32,878 bases of DNA, from the NCBI GenBank assembly GCA_016219325.1, contig JACRNH010000025.1, forward strand, positions 1-32,878. Direction: 5' to 3'. The translations under genes and the position numbers were made by a program. Below are positions 13,261 to 19,244 of this stretch, one piece after another. Source of the stretch: Candidatus Collierbacteria bacterium (GTDB lineage: Bacteria; Patescibacteriota; Microgenomatia; UBA1400; JACPES01). Positions within the stretch are counted from its first letter, which is position 1; the number at the start of each line of letters is the position of its first letter. The notes under the pieces are model-generated. The model was given only the letters and a program-made list of their open reading frames with translations. It ran no database searches and had not been told where the DNA came from.

Positions 13261-13909
13261 TAATTTCGACTGCTCTGGAGGTCCCAATCCGCGAGGCCCC
13301 GGCGTTGATTAAGGCCATCGCTTCAGCGAACGTGTCGACCCCGCCGGCAACTTTGATTTTTATTTTCCCCTCTGTTGCTTCCTTAATTAACTCCACGTCT
13401 TTAACAATTACTCCGCGCGGGCCCATTCCGGAATTGGTTTTGACAAAATCTGCTCCGGATTGAAGGATTAAAACGGATGTTTTTTTGATTTCGTCGTCGG
13501 TTAGATAGCCGGTTTCTAAGATGAATTTGACAATTTTTTTCTGATCGACTGCTTTGACTTCGCGGACAATATTCTGCATTTCAGCCAAAGATTCGTCCCA
13601 TTGTCCTTCCTTGATAAGCCCGACGTTAAGGCTGATGTCTAGTTCATCAGCGCCATTGATGGCGGCGGCTTTGGCGGCAGCAATTTTTATTTCCGGCGAA
13701 TCTTGCCCCAATGGAAATGAAACAACGGTTCCGACTTTCCCTTCCGGCCCCATTATTTTCTTGGCGAACGGCACAAAACATTGATTGACAAAGACGGCGT
13801 TGAAGCCATATTTTTTGACTTTATCGCAAATATTTTCTATATCCGCAAACGTGGCGTTGGCGTGGTGATTGGCTAAATCCAGAAACGGGGCTAGATCTTT
13901 AGGGTTCAT
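13250..13909 (-). CDS. deoC: Deoxyribose-phosphate aldolase
   Basis: Splits 2-deoxyribose 5-phosphate into glyceraldehyde 3-phosphate and acetaldehyde. The Schiff-base lysine is K157 in DFVKTNSGMGPRG, the partner lysine K186 is in KVAGGVDT, and D91 is in DELDISLN, the standard triad. 219 residues is the normal length. With the aldolase and kinases nearby it fits a salvage route that turns scavenged nucleosides into glycolytic intermediates, as often found in reduced genomes. The ATG at 13909 gives a normal N-terminus. Confidence 0.93.
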   Translation of the reverse strand: MNPKDLAPFLDLANHHANATFADIENICDKVKKYGFNAVFVNQCFVPFAKKIMGPEGKVGTVVSFPLGQDSPEIKIAAAKAAAINGADELDISLNVGLIKEGQWDESLAEMQNIVREVKAVDQKKIVKFILETGYLTDDEIKKTSVLILQSGADFVKTNSGMGPRGVIVKDVELIKEATEGKIKIKVAGGVDTFAEAMALINAGASRIGTSRAVEIITS

Positions 13910-13968
13910 TAAAATAAGTGTATCACAGTTTCTTCTTCTTCTTTGTCAAATCCTGCGGAAATCCGGTC

Positions 13969-13997
13969 TTGACTTTACCGGTTCTTCGTAGTAAATT
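13969..13997 (+). promoter_or_regulatory. Promoter of the second VapBC pair
   Basis: TTGACT (13969-13974), 17-nt spacer, TAAATT (13992-13997), 9 nt before the ATG. CCGGT and ACCGG flank the -35 box and may be an operator. Confidence 0.6.
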
Positions 13998-14006
13998 ATT
14001 ACCAGT

Positions 14007-14303
14007 ATGAATATAGGAACAATTGTGACGCCAAACGCCAAGGGACAAATTGTCATCCCGCGGAAAATTAGGGATGAATTAGGAATTACTCTTCAAACCC
14101 AGCTGCAGCTAATCCAAACTGGTCAAAGCCTGGTGTTACATCCTATTGTTAGCGTAGTCAGAAAAATGGATTCCGATGAAGCGTTCAAAGAAATTTTAGA
14201 CCGGACTCGGGGCGCATGGGCCGGCGACGACTGGAAAAAAACCAGAGCCAGGCGAAGAAAAATCGAATTGTCAGCGTCCGGTAGAAGAAAACAAATATGG
14301 TAG
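14007..14303 (+). CDS. AbrB-type antitoxin (VapB)
   Basis: A 98-residue protein with the swapped-hairpin segment VTPNAKGQIVIPRKIRDELGI, then a linker and a basic tail (KKTRARRRKIELSASGRRK). It overlaps the PIN toxin by 7 nt. The tail is longer and more basic than in the 4301 antitoxin, so the two pairs are not recent duplicates. Confidence 0.85.
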   Translation: MNIGTIVTPNAKGQIVIPRKIRDELGITLQTQLQLIQTGQSLVLHPIVSVVRKMDSDEAFKEILDRTRGAWAGDDWKKTRARRRKIELSASGRRKQIW

Positions 14304-14689
14304 CGCTGGATACTAACATTGTGATTGACCACTTACGGCGTCGCGGGAATAAAAAATCAGCGCTTGATCGGTTGAACGAGCGGTTTTCTCGTGATGAAAT
14401 GGGAATTTCCATGATAACAATTCAGGAGCTATATGAAGGGAAAAGCACTCTGGATCCGAATAAAGAAGGGGAAATGGTTATTCTATTGGGATCGCTGAAA
14501 ATTTTCCCATACTCTTATGAAGTAGCCAAAAAATCAGGGGAGATGGCCCGAGACCTGGGGCGGCCGATCGAAATCCCGGACGCCGCCATAGCCGCGACCT
14601 GCCTCGTCAATCGCTGTCAACTGGCAACGCTTGATAAAAAAGACTTTGTCGGCATCGAAGGACTGGAAATATTAGAAGTTAAAGTGTGA
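14297..14689 (+). CDS. PIN-domain toxin (VapC)
   Basis: A 130-residue PIN nuclease with the acidic residues in ALDTNIVIDHL, TIQELYEG, IEIPDAAIAAT and LATLDKKDF. The ATG at 14297 lies within the antitoxin end. All four acidic positions are kept, so it is likely an active RNase held by its antitoxin. Confidence 0.87.
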   Translation: MVALDTNIVIDHLRRRGNKKSALDRLNERFSRDEMGISMITIQELYEGKSTLDPNKEGEMVILLGSLKIFPYSYEVAKKSGEMARDLGRPIEIPDAAIAATCLVNRCQLATLDKKDFVGIEGLEILEVKV

Positions 14690-14706
14690 TAAGCTTTTAA
14701 CTCAAG

Positions 14707-15468
14707 ATGGATCGCTTTCTTCACAATGGCAAGGGCTTGCTTTTGGCTTATGACCAAGGATTTGAGCATGGTCCAAGCGATTTCAATTCTAAAAATGTTG
14801 ATCCTAAATATATTCTGGATATAGCTAGGGATTCAGGAGTATTCACCGGAGTTATCTTCCAAAAAGGGATTGCGGAAAAGTATTATTCAGAGAATAGCGG
14901 ATTGCCTCCGTTGATCGTTAAGCTCAACGGCAAAACCAACCTGCATGGTGATGAAGAACCGTTTGCCCCGCTGTTGTGTACAGTTGACGAGGCGTTGGAG
15001 TTGGGGGCATCGGCGGTTGGCTATACAGTCTACGTTGGCAGTGAGCGCGAGGCCGAAATGACGGAAACTTTTAGTAAAGTAGTCAGGGAATGCAATCAAA
15101 AAGGGATTCCGACTATCGGCTGGTTCTATTTGCGGGGAAAACAAATCTCCAACCCTCATGATCCGGAAAAACTGGCGTATGCCGCCAGACTCGCTTTGGA
15201 GCTGGGCGCTGATGGGGTTAAATTACAGTTTGCGATATCCGGAGATGAAGCCAAGGACTTAATAAATCTGAAATGGATTATCAAAAATGCCGGAAAATGC
15301 AAAGTATTTATCAGCGGCGGCTCAAAGGCGGCAGACGAAGAAATATTTTCATTGGTAAAAATAGTTAAAGCCGCAGGAGCAACAGGTATGGCTGTGGGTC
15401 GGAACATTTGGCAAAGAGACAATCCGGTAGAGTTTGCTAAACAAATAGCTGACATTCTTTACTCTTGA
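14707..15468 (+). CDS. Class I fructose-bisphosphate aldolase, archaeal (DhnA) type
   Basis: A 253-residue barrel enzyme that splits or forms fructose 1,6-bisphosphate. DQGFEHGP near residue 16 is the family start, K172 in DGVKLQF is the likely Schiff-base lysine, and FISGGSKA plus GMAVGRNIWQ form the phosphate site. This type is typical of archaea and also frequent in Patescibacteria. Related DhnA-fold enzymes use other sugar phosphates, so the exact substrate is probable, not certain. It begins 17 nt after vapC. No clear promoter of its own is seen, so it may be read through from the toxin pair. Confidence 0.88.
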   Translation: MDRFLHNGKGLLLAYDQGFEHGPSDFNSKNVDPKYILDIARDSGVFTGVIFQKGIAEKYYSENSGLPPLIVKLNGKTNLHGDEEPFAPLLCTVDEALELGASAVGYTVYVGSEREAEMTETFSKVVRECNQKGIPTIGWFYLRGKQISNPHDPEKLAYAARLALELGADGVKLQFAISGDEAKDLINLKWIIKNAGKCKVFISGGSKAADEEIFSLVKIVKAAGATGMAVGRNIWQRDNPVEFAKQIADILYS

Positions 15469-15478
15469 CTTCACTATG

Positions 15479-15501
15479 ATGATGTATTAACATTACATCA
15501 T
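15479..15501 (+). promoter_or_regulatory. Operator candidate of the third VapBC pair
   Basis: ATGATGTA (15479-15486), 7-nt spacer, TACATCAT (15494-15501), ending 1 nt before the antitoxin ATG. A TTGACT -35 is at 15465-15470, so the dyad overlaps the -10 area. Self-repression by the antitoxin is inferred. Confidence 0.6.
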
Positions 15502-15502
15502 T

Positions 15503-15790
15503 ATGAATACGGCAGTTTATCCTATCAGAACTCAAATATCCCTTTCTCCGGAGCTTAGGAAATTAATTGAAATGCGGGGAGCCGTCTTAAATGAGGGTTT
15601 AAGCGAATATCTCCGCAGGGCTGCGGTTTTAAGGATGGCGGTTGATGATGTGGAAAGGAACGATCTTAAATTAATAGCCCAAACGGTGGTAGGTAGTATT
15701 CCTAAGTTTAAAAGCGGATGGAAAAATGTAAAAAATATTGGTGAATGGCAAAGGAAATCGCGAAAAGATGAAGATCAGCACCGCTCCTAA
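15503..15790 (+). CDS. Ribbon-helix-helix-like antitoxin
   Basis: A 95-residue protein. RTQISLSPELRKLIEMRG near the start has a ribbon strand followed by helices, then LSEYLRRAAVLR. This is a ribbon-helix-helix pattern, assigned from overall shape. The C-terminal part is basic and overlaps the PIN toxin by 23 nt. A perfect dyad overlaps its promoter. Confidence 0.72.
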   Translation: MNTAVYPIRTQISLSPELRKLIEMRGAVLNEGLSEYLRRAAVLRMAVDDVERNDLKLIAQTVVGSIPKFKSGWKNVKNIGEWQRKSRKDEDQHRS

Positions 15791-16175
15791 ATATTTACTT
15801 GATACCAACGTGATGTTGGAGGTTTTCCACGGAGAAGAGCCAATTGCTTCGCGGGTTAAATCCTGGATTGAAAACGGAGAAATAGCCTTGTCTGCGGTAA
15901 CTGTCGCCGAAATAGTCAGCAAAGCTTCTAAAGAAGAAAGGGAAAAGCTGGATTTATTGGTTAGCAAGTTTGGAGTTTTGCCGGTTGATCAGGTGGTAGC
16001 AGAAATCGCCGGACAGTACCGCCAAGGTTTCGCCCGTAAGAAAAAACGAGTTTATTTATTGGATTGTTTTATTGCTGCCACCGCTAAATTGTTTAATTTA
16101 ATATTAGTTACAAGAAACAATAAAGATTATCCGATGAAAGACATCAAGGTTTTTCTTCCTACTTTTATCTCTTAG
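15768..16175 (+). CDS. PIN-domain toxin (VapC)
   Basis: A 135-residue PIN nuclease: YLLDTNVMLEVF, VTVAEIVS, YLLDCFIAATA and VTRNNKDYP carry the acidic and polar active-site positions. The ATG at 15768 (MKISTAPKYLLDTN) is preferred over a TTG at 15738, because it puts the catalytic LDTN at the usual distance from the start. It forms a unit with the ribbon-helix-helix-like antitoxin. Confidence 0.85.
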   Translation: MKISTAPKYLLDTNVMLEVFHGEEPIASRVKSWIENGEIALSAVTVAEIVSKASKEEREKLDLLVSKFGVLPVDQVVAEIAGQYRQGFARKKKRVYLLDCFIAATAKLFNLILVTRNNKDYPMKDIKVFLPTFIS

Positions 16176-16197
16176 TATATTTTGATAGCATAGACGT

Positions 16198-17178
16198 ATG
16201 CTTGATGTGGTTTCCATCGGATCGGCAACGTTGGATATTTTTTTGAAATCCGATCAATTCAAAATTGACTGGCACGAAAGCGGCGTTTACCTTTGCGAAA
16301 AATATGAAGGGAAAATAGATGCCCAGGAATTGGTGATGGTCAGCGGTGGCGGGGCCACCAATTCAGCGGTGTCTTTTGTTAAAAATGGTTTTCAGGCTGC
16401 TCCGATTATTGAAATGGGGAAAGATCCGGCATCAGAAACTATTCTTTCAGAACTTGAACGCGGGGGCGTGGATCTATCTTTTGTTGTTCAGGAAGAAAGC
16501 GAAACCACAGCAGTATCGGTAATTTTGCTTTCAGGGATGGGGGGTAATTCCATCGTCACCTATCGCGGTGCCTCAAGAATGTTGACGGTTAACGATATTC
16601 CGTTTGATAAATTGGGAATGATTTTAAAACCCGGAGGTTGGATTTATTTAACCAGCGCTGGCGGAGATATGGAGTTGGTGGAAAAAGTATTGGCGTGGGG
16701 AAAAGAAAAAGGCAGAAAAGCGTTTTGGAATCCGGGGGCAGCGGAGTTGCACGCAATTCAGAATTCAGAATTCAGAATTCAGAATTATAAAATTGACGTG
16801 CTTCAGCTCAATCGTCAGGAAGCCACGGAATTTTTCGGAGTCAATTTTGTTGATGATGAAGTCTGGAAGGCCGAACATTGTCCTACTTCACCGGAAACTA
16901 TTTTATTAATTACTGACGGGGAAAACGGGGGCAGGGTTTGCTTGCCCGCCAAGACTGCGAAGCTGTCGGCGGGTCATCATGGAAGCTGTCTTTGGTACAA
17001 AGGCATAAAAACCAAAATGATAGATTCGACCGGAGCCGGCGACGCATTTGGATCGGGGTTTGTGGTTGGTCAAATAAAAGGTAAAACAATTGAAGAATCC
17101 ATAGAATTTGGCAAAAGACAGGCCGCGAATGTAGTTAAATTTATAGGCGCTAAAAAAGGCTTAATCCAATTAGTCTAA
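16198..17178 (+). CDS. PfkB-family carbohydrate/nucleoside kinase
   Basis: A 326-residue ribokinase-fold protein. The N-terminal motif is GGGATNSAVSFVKNGF and the C-terminal motif DSTGAGDAFGSGFV holds the catalytic aspartate. It phosphorylates a sugar or nucleoside with ATP; the substrate cannot be read from sequence. Two inserted stretches stand out: IQNSEFRIQN after AELHA from four AATTCAG heptamers (16755-16782), the same decapeptide as in SufU, and a CLPAKTAKLSAGHHG segment from an imperfect palindrome near 16940-16976. It ends 1 nt before the dehydrogenase gene, so the two are co-transcribed. Confidence 0.85.
   Translation: MLDVVSIGSATLDIFLKSDQFKIDWHESGVYLCEKYEGKIDAQELVMVSGGGATNSAVSFVKNGFQAAPIIEMGKDPASETILSELERGGVDLSFVVQEESETTAVSVILLSGMGGNSIVTYRGASRMLTVNDIPFDKLGMILKPGGWIYLTSAGGDMELVEKVLAWGKEKGRKAFWNPGAAELHAIQNSEFRIQNYKIDVLQLNRQEATEFFGVNFVDDEVWKAEHCPTSPETILLITDGENGGRVCLPAKTAKLSAGHHGSCLWYKGIKTKMIDSTGAGDAFGSGFVVGQIKGKTIEESIEFGKRQAANVVKFIGAKKGLIQLV
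16755..16782 (+). repeat. Heptamer array in the pfkB-family gene (AATTCAG x4)
   Basis: Four perfect copies of the same heptamer ring as CAGAATT in sufU, in the same reading phase. Confidence 0.95.
16940..16976 (+). repeat. Imperfect palindrome in the pfkB-family gene
   Basis: CTTGCCCGCC on the left faces GGCGGGT on the right around AAGACTGCGAAGCTGTC. It lies where the family has a short turn between two strands. Confidence 0.55.
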
Positions 17179-17179
17179 A

Positions 17180-18148
17180 ATGAAAATTTTTGTTACCCGT
17201 CAAACTCCGGGGAACGCCCTGGAAGAATTAAAAAAAGTTCACCAGGTTGAAATTTGGCCCGGTCCCGGCACAATCCCCCGTGAGATTTTGCTAAAAAAGG
17301 TTAGCGGAGCCGGCGCGATAATTCCGATGCTGACGGAAAAAATTGATACTGAACTTTTTATGGCAGCCGGGCCGGATCTCAAAATCGTAGCAAATTACGC
17401 TGTCGGCTTTGACAATATTGACTTGAATGCCGCCCGCCAAAAAAATATTGCCGTTACCAATACACCCAGCCGGTTGGGCGATTCGGTCGCCGAACTCACC
17501 ATTACTTTGATTTTAGCGCTGTCGCGGCGGATCGTTGCGGCAGACAGGTGGATGCGGCAGGGAAATTATGTTTCCTGGGACCCGTCGTTGTTTCTGGGCC
17601 AGGATCTGTCGAGGAAAACCCTAGGCATAGTCGGCATGGGAACCATCGGCTTTGAAGTCGCCCGTCGGGCGGACTCCCTGCTTGGAATGAAAATCCTCTA
17701 TACGGCTCGGTCCCAAAAACCGGATGCCGCCGCCCATAATTACAAATTTATCTCCCTGCCGGAACTTCTGAAAACATCCGACGTTGTCAGTCTCCACGTC
17801 CCGTTGACTCCAGAAACTCACCACTTGATCGATAAAGATCAACTGGCCTCGATGAAACCGACTGCGATTTTAATTAATACCGCCCGCGGCCCGGTGGTGG
17901 ATGAAACGGCGCTTTATGACGCTTTAGTCAATAAAAAACTTTGGGGGGCGGCGATTGATGTCTATGAAAATGAAACCGGATTAACCGATGACCCAATCTG
18001 GTGGAAGATGACGAAATTATCCAATATAATCATGACGCCGCACATCGGTTCGGCGACGGAAGAGGCGCGGGCGGAAATGACCAAAATCGCGGTGGAGAAT
18101 GTTTTGGCAGTGCTTTCCGGAAATCCCCCGATTAATCCGATAGTGTAA
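17180..18148 (+). CDS. D-2-hydroxyacid dehydrogenase (glyoxylate/hydroxypyruvate reductase or D-glycerate dehydrogenase type)
   Basis: A 322-residue NAD(P)-dependent dehydrogenase. The dinucleotide loop is GIVGMGTIGFEVARR. The catalytic arginine is in NTARGPVVDE, the glutamate in DVYENE and the histidine in TPHIGSATEEAR. Length and motifs fit the glyoxylate reductase/glycerate dehydrogenase branch. The residues after the cofactor loop (YTARSQKP) do not settle NAD against NADP. It directly follows the PfkB kinase, so a glycerate/kinase pair is possible. Confidence 0.88.
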   Translation: MKIFVTRQTPGNALEELKKVHQVEIWPGPGTIPREILLKKVSGAGAIIPMLTEKIDTELFMAAGPDLKIVANYAVGFDNIDLNAARQKNIAVTNTPSRLGDSVAELTITLILALSRRIVAADRWMRQGNYVSWDPSLFLGQDLSRKTLGIVGMGTIGFEVARRADSLLGMKILYTARSQKPDAAAHNYKFISLPELLKTSDVVSLHVPLTPETHHLIDKDQLASMKPTAILINTARGPVVDETALYDALVNKKLWGAAIDVYENETGLTDDPIWWKMTKLSNIIMTPHIGSATEEARAEMTKIAVENVLAVLSGNPPINPIV

Positions 18149-18180
18149 AACATCTGATACTCTGGTAAAATTCCACTTGT

Positions 18181-18368
18181 GCAAATAGCCCCGTAGGCGT
18201 TTGCTATTCGCCTTCAGGAACTATTCGTTCACGGCTCATAGAGCGCGCCGACGGGGCTGATTAATTATATGCAAATAGCAATTGATGGTCCCCGATTTGA
18301 TTTTGCCATTCACCTTACCTTCATTCGAAGCGCGGTTCATGGCGCAATCTTACGGGGCTTTTATCTAT
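18181..18368 (+). repeat. Imperfect tandem duplication of the cmk 5' region
   Basis: Two units of about 90 and 98 nt (18181-18270, 18271-18368), each beginning GCAAATAGC. The third occurrence of that motif is the start of cmk itself. Both units end with ACGGGGCT and a short spacer before ATG. The second unit holds a degraded version of the palindromic element found in the first. Confidence 0.7.
18187..18258 (+). repeat. Branched palindromic element, copy 2 (18-nt core family)
   Basis: Outer arms AGCCCCGT (18187-18194) and ACGGGGCT (18251-18258), an inner GGCG/CGCC hairpin and the core AACTATTCGTTCACGGCT (18219-18236), identical to 811-828. Confidence 0.75.
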
Positions 18369-18376
18369 GCAAATAG
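18269..18376 (+). other. Upstream mini-ORF mimicking the start of cmk
   Basis: A 35-codon frame beginning MQIAIDGP, the same first eight residues as Cmk, whose TAG (18374-18376) overlaps the first codons of cmk in another frame. It arises from the tandem duplication. It could act as a coupled leader or simply be debris. Translation is not shown. Confidence 0.4.
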
Positions 18377-19059
18377 CAATTGATGGGCCGGTGGCGGCCG
18401 GTAAAGGAACGGTTTCTAAATTAGCGGCTAAAAGACTTGGATTTTTATATGTTGATACCGGAGCCTTATATCGTACGGTTTCAGTTTTCTGTGATCGGGA
18501 AAAGGTTGACAAGAACAACGAAAATTCAGTAGTTGATTTAATCAAAAAGTTTCGCCCAAGAATAGAATTACGTAATCCCAATTCTTCGGAAATAGACGGG
18601 CGATTATGCACAGTGTTATTAAATGGTCAGGATATTTCTTGGGAAATCAGAACTCCGGAGGCAAGCCAAGGGTCATCATTAGTCAGCAGATATTTAGGAG
18701 TTAGAGATTATCTTTTAGATTTCCAACGAGAGCTGGCAACAAAGCATAGCGTGGTGATGGAGGGCAGAGATATTGGAACATTTGTTCTTCCTAAAGCAGA
18801 GATTAAAATATTTTTAGCAGGTAAAATAGAGACAAGGGCCAAACGTCGTCAACTGGAACTGCAGTCAAGGGGGGAAGACGTTTCGCTTGAAAAAGTAGTG
18901 TCTGATATTCAGATGCGTGATAGACAAGACATGGAAAGACCCCTCCGGCCGCTGAAGAGGGCAGACGATTCCATAGAAATCGATACCAGCGATATGACAA
19001 TTGAGGAAGTGGTTGGTAAAATCGTTAAATTGGTGAAAGAAAGGCTTAAAAATGAATGA
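18367..19059 (+). CDS. cmk: Cytidylate kinase
   Basis: Phosphorylates CMP and dCMP with ATP. It starts MQIAIDGPVAAGKGTVSK with an intact P-loop (lysine 13), then YVDTGALYR for substrate binding, VMEGRDIGTFV, and the lid-region arginines (MRDRQDMERPLRPL). 230 residues is the usual size. It overlaps a one-helix membrane protein gene by 8 nt. Its upstream region is duplicated (see 18181-18368), leaving a decoy start 98 nt upstream. Confidence 0.95.
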   Translation: MQIAIDGPVAAGKGTVSKLAAKRLGFLYVDTGALYRTVSVFCDREKVDKNNENSVVDLIKKFRPRIELRNPNSSEIDGRLCTVLLNGQDISWEIRTPEASQGSSLVSRYLGVRDYLLDFQRELATKHSVVMEGRDIGTFVLPKAEIKIFLAGKIETRAKRRQLELQSRGEDVSLEKVVSDIQMRDRQDMERPLRPLKRADDSIEIDTSDMTIEEVVGKIVKLVKERLKNE

Positions 19060-19243
19060 TCAAAAAGAAATTAATAATTTAAAGCCGGTTAAAGGGGAAC
19101 AGATGGAATTAAAAGAGTTGGAGCGGGCTGGCGCTAGAAGAAAAAAGGCTAAAGAAACTTCCGGATCCAGATGGGCAGGGCTATTTTTATTTATTGCCAC
19201 AATTTTAGTATCCGTATTTTTTTACCTAAAGGGCGGGAAGTAA
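19052..19243 (+). CDS. Small single-helix membrane protein
   Basis: A 63-residue protein: a charged, probably helical N-terminal part, then one membrane helix (about residues 42-59, AGLFLFIATILVSVFFYL) and GGK at the end, so tail-anchored in build. It overlaps cmk and nearly touches the convergent PBP gene, which favours it being real, but no family was recognised. Confidence 0.6.
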   Translation: MNDQKEINNLKPVKGEQMELKELERAGARRKKAKETSGSRWAGLFLFIATILVSVFFYLKGGK

Positions 19244-19244
19244 C

